NCBI GenBank assembly: GCA_004151065.3
Contig: NWUY0300046099.1
Coordinates: 11,877-22,158, forward strand
DNA: 10,282 nucleotides
Source of the DNA: Larix sibirica
Lineage: Eukaryota > Streptophyta > Pinopsida > Pinales > Pinaceae
Direction: 5' to 3'
Program-made: the position numbers and the translations under genes
Part shown: in pieces, positions 1 through 6,589 of the stretch
Layout: every line of letters begins with the position of its first letter
Position numbering within the stretch: the first letter of the stretch is position 1
The notes under the pieces: generated by a model
What the model saw: only the letters and a program-made list of their open reading frames with translations
Told to the model about the DNA's origin: nothing
Databases searched by the model: none

Positions 1-734
1 AAATGTCAGAACTCTCTTTTGAAGTTTATGACAGTCTAATTTTGAATGGCCCAATCAATCCCCAGTAGTGAAGGATACGGATTGGTGTCATCGACAATCT
101 ATATCACTTCAAAGTCTACATATGTGCACAATTCTTCTACTTCGACAGGAACCTCGACCATTCGGCCAAATGGTATTACTTTCTGCTGATTACCCAGTCG
201 TAGCTGTATAGGTGACTATACTAAATTCGACTTACCCATGTTCTCTCATGTTTGCTTACTCAAGATGTTTACATGTGAACCCAGATCTAAAATGAAAAAA
301 TCCATGTCATAGTCACCAATTTGTACATTAAGTTGCAGTTCTCGGTCAGCCTTATGTATTCTCTGGGCATGATTAACAACCCTTTCAGATCGCACTTCTT
401 CCTCAGATTCTCCAAGTAATTTATGCAATTCTCTTAAATCATCCTCATCTTTAAATAAATCCAAACAAATTTTGAGAAAGGTATTAAGGACACTTAATTT
501 TCCAAAATTCTTCTTTGGCGCAGAATTGTCAAAGCGAGGTGGCATGTCGTACATAGGTCCTTCTTCACAGACAGGAGGCGGGGAAGATGTCGATGCACCC
601 TTCATAAATTCATCCCGAGCTTCAAAGAATACACTTTGTTCCTTCTGGACATCAAACTGCGGGGGTTTTTGAACTACTGGTATGATTCTTGGATCCCTTA
701 TATTATTGTTATTATTCTTATCTCCACCCATCAA
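1..734 (-). pseudogene. Ty3/gypsy aspartic protease (pol N-terminus), broken
   Basis: This is the start of pol, encoding the retropepsin-like protease that would cleave the Gag-Pol polyprotein inside the particle. On the minus strand the frame is open from about 776 down to 249. It carries an acidic linker and then MDFFILDLGSHVNIL, in which DLGS is the catalytic loop (D/T-S/G type) of plant Ty3/gypsy proteases. A TGA at 246-248 sits where a Trp codon is expected (KQT-stop-E). The same frame then continues with SPIQLRLGNQQKVIPFGRM, VEVPVEVEELCTYVDFEV and NPYPSLLGIDWAI, the second half of the fold with its LLGIDW signature. It is interrupted by further stops. Reverse transcriptase would follow beyond base 1. 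The methionine near 734 is internal, because the frame runs on from gag. It is certainly inactive; the family call is strong and the exact lineage uncertain. Confidence 0.85.
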
Positions 735-810
735 AGCACCACCTCTAGTTACAACAACGACAGTAGGATGACCTGGTCATGGTTCCACCGAAATATTTTG
801 CACTTTTTTA

Positions 811-837
811 TTCTGATTTTGATTTTGATTTTGATTC
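811..837. repeat. (GATTTT)n hexanucleotide microsatellite
   Basis: About four copies of a GATTTT hexamer with small variations. On the minus strand it encodes alternating Asn-Gln (NQNQNQNQ) just after the second zinc knuckle. It probably arose by replication slippage within coding sequence and keeps the frame. Confidence 0.8.
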
Positions 838-869
838 TACTTTGCTTGCCACTTCACTATAAGTTGTGG

Positions 870-971
870 ACAATCTTCAATGGTATGATCCAGCGCTCTG
901 CAATACATACAATATGTAGCAGGATGGGGACAATCTCTGGCATTATGTCCAAGAGTACCACAATTATAACA
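870..971 (-). other. tandem CCHC zinc-knuckle pair of Gag nucleocapsid
   Basis: Two nucleic-acid-binding knuckles are separated by six residues. All eight metal ligands (C, C, H, C twice) are still encoded without an internal stop, although the surrounding gag is broken. In the family these motifs bind element RNA during packaging and reverse transcription. The second knuckle ends about 30 nt before a stop that replaces a probable CAG codon. Confidence 0.88.
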
Positions 972-1732
972 TATGAGTTGTCCTCTACCTCAGCCAAATC
1001 CTCCTAATCCATGACCTCTGAATCCCCCTCGAGGTTGATTAAATTGTGATTAAGGTATTTCAGCTGAACCTTCTCGTTTCCTAAGAAATGTGTCTACAGT
1101 TCGTTGAGTGAGAAACTGGTATGCTTGATAGTACTTTTCATCATATCCAACAGAGCTACAGATCTTACATCTCAACTCATTCCATTAATTTTGTCCAGAT
1201 CATTGTCCATCCAATACCCATGCCCACTGAGCACAATTTCTCTACTCGTCAGATTCCATTCACATTACATATTTTTCACTTTTGATCGACAAGTTCAACG
1301 ACTTGAGGTACTTACTGCACATACCTTCAAAGAACTCACGTTCTACTGCACTATATGACTTGATAGTGTCAACATCGAATTCAGTAATATACCCCTCTAA
1401 CACACTATCTATCTAGAAATCTATTTCGCAAGAGATTCTATTGTTCACACCCTTCAGTCGTTGTATCAAATCAAGTGTCCAATACCTAGTTTCACCTCCT
1501 TGGAAATTTCTCTTATGTCCAGTCACCTTGCTAACCATTCATGCAATACCACCGGGAACTCGCCAAATAATACTTCATGAATATCAATAAAAAAAGGTGT
1601 ATCTAATCAATATTCATTATTCAATCGACGGTGTCTGTTATGCTTCCTTGCAAATAATTCCAGTTGCAGGTCTACCCAATCATGTATCTCCGTCTTAGTT
1701 GAATCCCATTCCCCTTCACCTCAAATTCTTGG

Positions 1733-1749
1733 TCCCGACAATGGAACCA
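1733..1749 (-). promoter_or_regulatory. primer binding site, tRNA-Asp type, decayed
   Basis: The minus strand reads TGGTTCCATTGTCGGGA. The complement of a plant tRNA-Asp 3' end is TGGCGCCGTTGCCGGGG (from family knowledge). By eye 12 of 17 bases match, and four of the five differences are C-to-T or G-to-A changes, as expected from cytosine deamination. It lies five bases after the inferred LTR end, where minus-strand DNA synthesis is primed in LTR retrotransposons. Position and similarity agree, but the decay leaves another tRNA possible. Confidence 0.65.
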
Positions 1750-1828
1750 TTTATTGGAGCACTTTTACTTCGACCAGGGTTCAAAACCTAACATCCACCA
1801 ACAAACTCCACAATCCACAGACACTATC

Positions 1829-1852
1829 CCGAAAGGGAATCAACCCTTTCGG
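1829..1852. other. perfect 9-bp stem hairpin in the LTR 3' part
   Basis: CCGAAAGGG and CCCTTTCGG flank a 6-base loop, a perfect stem about 80 bases before the LTR end (U5 in element orientation). Strand choice does not change the stem. It could be an RNA element in the leader, for packaging or primer placement, or simply a chance inverted repeat. The full pairing stands out in otherwise decayed sequence. Confidence 0.7.
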
Positions 1853-2288
1853 CATCACCTGCAGAGCAGATTAAGTCTCAATCGAAGTATCTATGGGGAC
1901 TGCAAGAACCAAGATTCATGCAGCATAGAATGGGAATACTCATCGAGAAACATATTCGTTATTAAATCTAATTACAGAACATCTACATATTGGCACATCG
2001 ACAGATATCATGACTGATTTCGAATCTTCACCAAACAATACATTCATTACCCACCTACAAAGCATCGACAACCTAGAGCTTCAACAGACTCATAACTATG
2101 ACAGGTTCCATTACTTAGCAAAATTAATATATTCGCATCCAAATTTCATACAACTAAGCCCATATTGTAATTGAGATTTATTCAACATAAGAAAGAACAC
2201 ATATCACATCACAAAACTTTAACACACATAAAGACACCATGTTTTAATGTGGAATCCCATATAGGAAAAACCACATAAGCGCTTGTAT

Positions 2289-2294
2289 TTTATT
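2289..2294 (-). terminator. candidate polyadenylation signal AATAAA in LTR
   Basis: AATAAA lies on the minus strand about 200 nt downstream of the LTR TATA box, in a position that could end the R region. A second AATAAA on the same strand at 2182-2177 is an alternative. Plant signals are loose, so either or neither may have been used. Confidence 0.4.
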
Positions 2295-2490
2295 AGAGTT
2301 GCATCCAAATAAGCACTTCAGGTAGAACTTACAGATTTCTTCATGTCATACAATTGATCTGCACACGCAACCTACACATCAAAGACTCAGCTTCTACAAA
2401 ATTGTCTTCAACATATGCAGCGAATATCTCTATTACATGACACAAAACTATACTTCGAACATTAACCCCAAAAATTTCTTCTTAATAGAT

Positions 2491-2498
2491 ATTTATAA
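2491..2498 (-). promoter_or_regulatory. TATA box of the LTR promoter
   Basis: TTATAAAT on the minus strand, inside CCTTATAAATATC, lies about 125 bases into the inferred LTR, with GC-containing sequence just upstream and AT-rich sequence after it. Transcription would start near 2465 and run leftwards into gag. This is the clearest TATA motif of the LTR and gives a short U3. Confidence 0.6.
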
Positions 2499-2623
2499 GG
2501 CGCACTAAGCTTTCCCGACTCCCACTAACCCACTAACTTCCTAATTGACTCATTATTACAATGTGGACCAATTCTAACTAACTAACTCAACTTCTGACCT
2601 TTAGTATGATCAGCATGGCCATG

Positions 2624-2636
2624 TTCCTCATTTCCT
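2624..2636 (-). promoter_or_regulatory. polypurine tract before the LTR
   Basis: AGGAAATGAGGAA on the minus strand is purine in 12 of 13 positions and ends two bases before the inferred LTR start. In LTR retrotransposons such a tract primes plus-strand DNA synthesis. It overlaps the TGA stop (2628-2630) of the extra ORF, so the ORF runs right up to the LTR. Confidence 0.6.
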
Positions 2637-2789
2637 GACCGCTTCGTCAGAGTTGACCCTTGTGTCGAATTGGTTCCACTTTGTCTTCATCCACACTAAC
2701 TCGTTTCTTAAAAAATGATACTTCCAAAATATTGGTCCCAACGGGCCCTCAACATTCACATGTGGTTTGTCTTGAGCCACTACAAGGCC

Positions 2790-3420
2790 ACAAGGTTCCT
2801 GTAGCTTAGACAAAAATTCTTCATAATGAATTTTGCTGGATTCGACCAACTGCTGGGCTTCTTCCCTCTTCTGACCAACAATTTCCACCATGTCTGTTGT
2901 AATATGGTTCTATCTCACTTTGATAGCCTGAGTGACTTCCAACTGGATTGAATTATGGTGGCTTCCAATATCCTTTGGTATACCCTGCGCTTCAGATTGA
3001 ATTTTCTGGACTCTCTTACTGCACTGCCTGTGTTGCAACCTCAACATGTTAAATCCCTGTTGTAACTTGTTTCTCTCATTAGACTTGGTCATTTTCTGAA
3101 CTAGGGGGGGAGTTTTCAACTCCTCCCGTAAAGAACTCATTTTTCCCTCACCATCCCCAAGGCCCGTTTGTATCTCTTGCAGCTCAGTATCCTCAAATAG
3201 TGAGTCCCAAGACTGTGACGCAACATCATACATCTGCATCGATTCTTCTTTTGTTGCTTGCATAGTTTGAAGAACCTTCTGAATCTCTGCTCGTCGTTTC
3301 TCAACAACTTCAGGAGGGGTGGTTGGCACCAACTTGGCTTCTAACTCTTGCACCTTAATACGGTATCCATAGATTACCGTATCTAATCGCTATACCTTCT
3401 CCTCTGTTTTCATTTCTTCA
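2790..3420 (-). other. coiled-coil region of extra ORF, copy A
   Basis: The main open part (3353-2910, 147 codons) is rich in Glu, Gln, Lys and Leu with heptad-like spacing: VQELEAKLVPTTPPEVVEKR, AEIQKVLQTMQATKEESM, MSSLREELKTPPLVQKM, MLRLQHRQCSKRVQKIQSEA. The TPPE segment would break the helix. After a stop at 2910-2912 the same frame continues as MVEIVGQKREEAQQLVESS and FLSKLQEPCGLVV. Copy B matches throughout. The composition suggests a dimer- or trimer-forming rod. No partner can be named. Confidence 0.68.
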
Positions 3421-3907
3421 ATAACCTTTTCCTACGACACTTCTTGGCATATAGCATCAACAGCTCGCTGAACTTTGTCTTTCCCCTGTCACAGCATGTC
3501 CTTGTCTTGCTAAAGTTAAACATTTATATCCTTTAATGTTGCCTCCTGGTTCTTATATGCTTTCATATATTCCAGGAGAGAGATTTCCCTTGATTTTATT
3601 TCCTAGAACCACCCTCATGTATCTTGTGCAACATGTAAAGGGGTAATGCAGGTAATTTAAGGTCTACATACCCCGAATTTGGAAGGTCGACATTGCTTCC
3701 TAGTTCTTCAAATGCAATTTCTCGAGGAAAAATATTCACTACCCCTTCCATAGAGGGAAGTGATGCTTCCTAGTCTTGTGATTTCTCTTCTTTCCCAACC
3801 TCGACGTGCGCTAATGTGCTCTGCAACATAACTGAGATTTGGATCTTATTTACCTATGTACAAAACGCATCCAGAATGTCGGTGACGCTATTGAATAGTT
3901 GGATTTT

Positions 3908-3945
3908 CTTATCTTCCATTTTCCTTCTTATCTTCCATTTTCCTT
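3908..3945. repeat. perfect 19-bp tandem duplication
   Basis: Two adjacent identical 19-base units (CTTATCTTCCATTTTCCTT). Copy B has one copy at about 7728-7746, so the duplication is specific to copy A. As 19 is not a multiple of three, it shifts the reading frame of the extra ORF. Confidence 0.9.
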
Positions 3946-4558
3946 CTATTCTCCTCTACCACTTTGGTCATCATGTCAAATAGGATATTGATATTATCAT
4001 CTGTCAAATCCTGGACAGTATCATGGCATTGTTCTTTTTGCTTCTTCCATGCACCTTGTCTTGAATTTTCTGGTTGGATTCCTAATCTTCTGCATCATCA
4101 CCTCCCCTTTCATTTTGTTGTATGTTTTGGCTATTTTGTTGCTAGCCATATGTACCATATTTCTGTTGCTCCTGTTGTGATGGGTCCAGCGATATGGTTT
4201 CAGGTTCGACAGGTACTTGCCACTCTGGTGACCATTAATGAATCATCTATTCTACCTTGTCATTGGATAATTTGAATCCCATCACCAACCATTTCTGGTG
4301 TGGGTTCCTTCTTTCCTGTACATGTATGTGGTGGGGCCCAACTTTGAACTTTGCCACTCCACAATATTTAGCCACCACTACTTCATCAATCTATGTTATC
4401 TAAACCACATAGTACCTTAGTTCCTGAAGCTGTAAATACAATGACACATTACTCTCTTGTTGGCAGATCCTTATCCGATAAATATAAATTCATGTAACAC
4501 GACCCCTAACATGGGTCGATAGGTTGCATTCCTTGATAGTTCGTAGGCTCCAACCAAC

Positions 4559-5014
4559 CTATGAAAGAGATGAGTAATAACAACCATGAATATGTAAAGG
4601 GGCACCATTTTCTTGTGTGTTCTTGGCATCTTCAAGGAACTCATTTAACAAGAAATTCAACCAATTCATCTTAACTCCCATCGCACACTGCTCTACCGCA
4701 GCAATCATAGAGGACGTCACTTGGTTTGGTATGTTCTTTCTTACTAAATTATTTGTTAATAGCTTAGCAGTGAACCAAATAGCGTGGTCGCTGATAGAGG
4801 CTACCTCAAAGACCCAGTTTCTCTTGGTCAAGTTGTATTTTTCCTTCATCATTGTTTCCAAGTCACAGTCTCGCTCTTCACCAACAAATAACTGCAACGG
4901 GTCTACCCCAACCTTAGGTAAACCCGTAATTTGAGAAATGAGGTATGTATCAATAGATACCTTGGTTTCCAATGAAAGGCACGCTCCATGCAAACATACC
5001 AAGAGATTATTCAC
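4559..5014 (-). other. globular domain of extra ORF, copy A, longest open part
   Basis: A stretch of 151 codons without a stop: LLVCLHGACLSLETKVSID, ITGLPKVGVDPLQLFVGEE, a charged stretch, NWVFEVASISDHAIWFTAK, and MNWLNFLLNEFLEDAKNTQ. The same motifs recur in copy B, so this is real coding remnant and the methionine at 5014 is internal. Near 4597 the frame is lost by one base: the sequence for YSWLLLLISF, seen in copy B, continues in the neighbouring frame. The fold is mostly helical and hydrophobic by eye. The LISQITGLPKVGVDP piece loosely recalls the 'TGLP.xG.PV' segment of plant mobile domain proteins; this is a weak analogy only. Confidence 0.7.
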
Positions 5015-5667
5015 ACACGCATTGGCCTCATCAATGTGACAAAAGTGTGGTCAGTGCAATAAAAGTAATATACCGACACGGGCCACACTGAGAACCCATT
5101 GTTGCGGCTCTAACTCAATCGGATTTCCCTCTGTTGTGAAAACATGCCTCATGTAATTGGTATAGTTAAATTCTGCAAATTTACTGGTGTTGTGATCAGC
5201 ATATGATAACTTTTGAATTCTCTTCAATATATCTCCCTACATTATAACTCCCTTTGGCACCAGAACAATATCAATTTGATACTGTGCATTCTTTTGCATC
5301 CTCACAAGTTTTTATCTGGCATTACGGGGTGGGAAATACTCTAGAAAGAATGTCACAAATGTGCCTACGTCATGGCATGCCTTTGCTCTTGGTTTGGGAC
5401 TAGGGCGGTTGGATTTTATTGACTTCTGAGGCATATTCCATGGAATTTGTGAAGAAACTACCTCAAGCTACTCCAAACTAGTTGAAATGGAGCCCAACAT
5501 TGGGACTTCTTCGACAGATCCCTAATATTCAATTCCTACTAAGAATTCGACCTGCATTTTGGTATCGCGCAACTTCACAATATCAAAAACAGAGTTCGGC
5601 TCTAGCTTCTTAATCATGATTGCAATGGCTCAAAGTCACAATGAAGAATGAGCGAGGGAGGAGCGGG

Positions 5668-5680
5668 ATTTTAAATTTAT
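5668..5680 (-). promoter_or_regulatory. possible internal promoter core of extra ORF, copy A
   Basis: The minus strand reads ATAAATTTAAAAT flanked by GGG and CCC, followed by a pyrimidine-rich CTCCTCCCTCGCTCATTCTT stretch. The presumed ATG comes about 50 bases after the AT core. Copy B keeps the arrangement (AATTTAAAAA near 9509-9520, then CTCTCCCCTCGCTCGTTCTT). This spacing suits a TATA box and initiator. The pyrimidine stretch could instead be a splice acceptor. Confidence 0.35.
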
Positions 5681-6222
5681 CCCTCGGGTGTGATCCATCT
5701 ATCATTCTCGAGAAAGATTAATTTTCCTAGATTCAAAAATGATGAAAAGGGAAGTGGCAGATCTCTTCACACATGTCAATCACTTCAACATTTAATTCGA
5801 AAAGGCCACTAGCGTCGTTGTAGAACGCATCATAAAAGAAGCAATAAATGTGTCCCAACTACAACTTATACAGGTAAGGTCACTACGAAACTTTGAGAAA
5901 TAGAACTGTGACGAACAACTCACTCATGAAAATATATAACTTTGACAGAATTATCATGTTGGGGTTTCTTGGCGACAGGAAAAGCACTTTGACAAATTTG
6001 CTTCAACATATTACCAACTTCGACAAATAGAGTCGCTTTGACATTCTGGGAAGTTGGGGTTTCCAACCGACATCTTTCGACTTCAACTGGAGTACCCGAT
6101 ATAATATATCTTCGACACAATGGTAAATTTGAGTTTCCTTAAAGCTCTGACATAACTACACATCGATGCAACTAATCTAAGACAAAAACAACTACGACAG
6201 AAAGAAAACTTGGAGTTTCCAA

Positions 6223-6242
6223 TTTTTTTTTGTGTGTGTGTG
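6223..6242. repeat. T9 run plus (TG)6 microsatellite
   Basis: A run of nine T followed by about six TG units, directly beyond the integrase stop of copy A. Copy B has only the T run at 10059-10066, so the dinucleotide expanded in copy A. Confidence 0.85.
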
Positions 6243-6274
6243 TTTTCTATGCACAAACTTGTAATCAATTCTTT

Positions 6275-6565
6275 TCACTTTGACACACCGTGGCTATCCA
6301 TATAGGGATTTAGCCGACTCCCATTCACCAATCCTTGAATTATTTGAACGTCTAGTGTTTGTAACTGTACCGCGCCTCCTTCTACAATAAAATTTATAAC
6401 ATATGGTACTAGCCAGTGCATCCATAGCTTAACATGGTGTTTGATGAATTTTTTGTTGTAGATAAGAACTAAGTCTCCTCGCTGAAAATGTTTTTTAGTG
6501 ATGTGGCGATCATGCCATGCTTTTTCTCTGTCTTTCTGCACCTGCTGATGAAAACCCATGACAAA
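6275..6565 (-). pseudogene. Ty3/gypsy integrase C-terminal fragment, copy A
   Basis: The last 96 or so codons of integrase, the enzyme that inserts element DNA into the host chromosome. Motifs in order: GFHQQVQKDREKAWHDRH, then FQRGDLVLIYNKKFIKHH, KLWMHWLVPYVINFI, VEGGAVQLQTLD and LVNGSRLNPY, ending at TGA 6275-6277. This is the GPY/F-type C-terminal module; the usual GKLRMHWLGPY core reads VKLWMHWLVPY here, with both glycines changed. There is no chromodomain after it. The frame is fully open, the cleanest coding remnant in the window, but the catalytic core and zinc finger are absent. At 6566 the sequence jumps into copy B's extra ORF. Confidence 0.88.
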
Positions 6566-6566
6566 N
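6566..6566. other. ambiguous base at the copy A / copy B junction
   Basis: The only n of the window lies exactly between the last base alignable to copy A's extra ORF (6567, equivalent to 2762) and the first integrase base of copy A. It may mark a join made during assembly or a base miscalled beside the hairpin at 6567-6585. Confidence 0.8.
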
Positions 6567-6585
6567 GTGGCTCGTCCCGAGCCAC
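6567..6585. other. perfect 8-bp hairpin at the junction
   Basis: GTGGCTCG and CGAGCCAC flank the 3-base loop TCC. The matching site in copy A (2762-2780) has only an imperfect version. It touches the ambiguous base and the repeat boundary, so it may have favoured breakage or a sequencing fault. Confidence 0.8.
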
Positions 6586-6589
6586 TTCA

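Larger units (their letters stand above)
735..1732 (-). pseudogene. Ty3/gypsy gag with two CCHC zinc knuckles, broken
   Basis: This is a remnant of the structural Gag protein, which packages element RNA. Its C-terminal part is clear: two zinc knuckles of form C-x2-C-x4-H-x4-C, CYNCGTLGHNARDC at 971-930 and CMYCRALDHTIEDC at 911-870, each 14 codons long. They are preceded by an RGG/GF-rich stretch (about 1040-985) and followed by an NQ repeat. Upstream, coding-like fragments lie in different frames: YQAYQFLTQRTVDTFLRKRE (about 1140-1085), TIKSYSAVEREFFEGMCSKY (about 1360-1300), YWTLDLIQRLKGVNNRIS (about 1485-1430) and EIHDWVDLQLELFARKHN (about 1690-1637). Stops and at least one frameshift separate them. 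No ATG is obvious after the primer binding site. The usual capsid motif is not recognisable, so the N-terminal half is assigned by position. Confidence 0.8.
1755..2621 (-). mobile_element. LTR shared by two head-to-tail Ty3/gypsy copies
   Basis: This is an inferred long terminal repeat of about 867 bp, read on the minus strand. On one side it is preceded by the stop codon of the extra ORF and a purine-rich tract (2636-2624). On the other it is followed by a primer-binding-site-like sequence (1749-1733). Proposed ends are TGG at 2621 and CCA at 1755, a short inverted terminal match. Internal signals fit: a TATA box at 2498-2491 with GTTAG-rich sequence upstream, AATAAA at 2294-2289 and a strong hairpin near the end. 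It contains no coding sequence; an 87-codon plus-strand reading frame here is a chance one. The window holds no second copy to align, so the ends may be off by a few to tens of bases. It acts both as 3' LTR of copy A and as 5' LTR of the gag-protease element. Confidence 0.72.
2628..5617 (-). pseudogene. extra ORF downstream of pol, copy A (unknown protein, broken)
   Basis: This is a degenerate sense-oriented ORF of about 1,000 codons between integrase and 3' LTR. The start is taken at ATG 5617-5615 (MIKKLEPNS), the first methionine in the frame that aligns with copy B. Copy B has GTG there. Order: N-terminal region with a basic cluster (SNRPSPKPRAK, about 5420-5385); region with FVTFFLEYFPPRNAR and VPKGVIM; globular domain (about 5040-4270) with ITGLPKVGVDPLQLF and NWVFEVASISDHAIWF; Q/P-rich linker; coiled coil (about 3960-2790); aromatic tail GPIFWKYHFL...WMKTKWNQF; stop at 2628. 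Compared with copy B, one base is missing near 4597, a 19-bp tandem duplication lies at 3908-3945, and a CAG appears as TAG at 2910. I do not recognise the protein. Its place recalls env-like ORFs, but I see no signal peptide or clear membrane anchor. Confidence 0.75.
5618..6274 (-). other. non-coding spacer between integrase and extra ORF, copy A
   Basis: 657 bases without supportable coding sequence. In the half next to integrase, four ATTGGGGTTTCC-like boxes (plus strand, starting 5959, 6054, 6129, 6210) lie 75-95 bases apart. Between them are repeated TTCGACA / CTTTGACA motifs. On the sense strand these read GGAAACCCCAA and TGTCGAAG. The half next to the extra ORF is unique sequence ending in a TATA-like core. 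Short minus-strand reading frames here (66 and 61 codons) run through the repeats and are not conserved as proteins in copy B, so I do not call them genes. Confidence 0.7.
2762..6462. repeat. direct repeat of about 3.7 kb, copy A
   Basis: Aligns along its length with 6567-10282 in the same orientation; the offset grows from about 3,805 to 3,844 and ends at 3,820 through small indels. For example TCAACAACTTCAGGAGGGGT at 3301 recurs at 7111, and CAGGTTCGACAGGTACTTGC at 4201 recurs near 8034. In one block of about 105 bases I count about 17 mismatches. It covers integrase tail, spacer and most of the extra ORF. Copy A continues past the repeat into the ORF's C-terminus and the LTR. Confidence 0.9.

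Noticed and set aside
636-1007. Plus-strand 123-codon reading frame with a hydrophobic stretch
   Set aside because: It is antisense to the zinc knuckles and NQ repeat of gag; its ILILIL run is the complement of the GATTTT microsatellite.
1754-2017. Plus-strand 87-codon reading frame
   Set aside because: It lies inside the LTR, antisense to it, with no recognisable motif.
2521-2588. CTAA-type repeats resembling telomere sequence
   Set aside because: Only a few imperfect units (CTAACTAACTAA, CCCACTAACCCACTAAC), not the plant telomere CCCTAAA; better explained as part of the LTR promoter region.
2628-5617. Extra ORF as a captured host gene
   Set aside because: No introns or known host domain are seen, and both element copies carry it at the same place; not fully excluded without a database search.
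5618-6222. Spacer as a second LTR between integrase and extra ORF
   Set aside because: No primer binding site follows it, no TG...CA ends are clear, and it has no similarity by eye to the LTR at 1755-2621.
5920-6268. Minus-strand reading frames of 66 and 61 codons in the spacer
   Set aside because: They run through the GGAAACCCCAA repeat array and are not kept open as the same protein in copy B.
6275-6300. Chromodomain at the integrase C-terminus
   Set aside because: The protein stops about ten residues after VNGSRLNPY, leaving no room for one.
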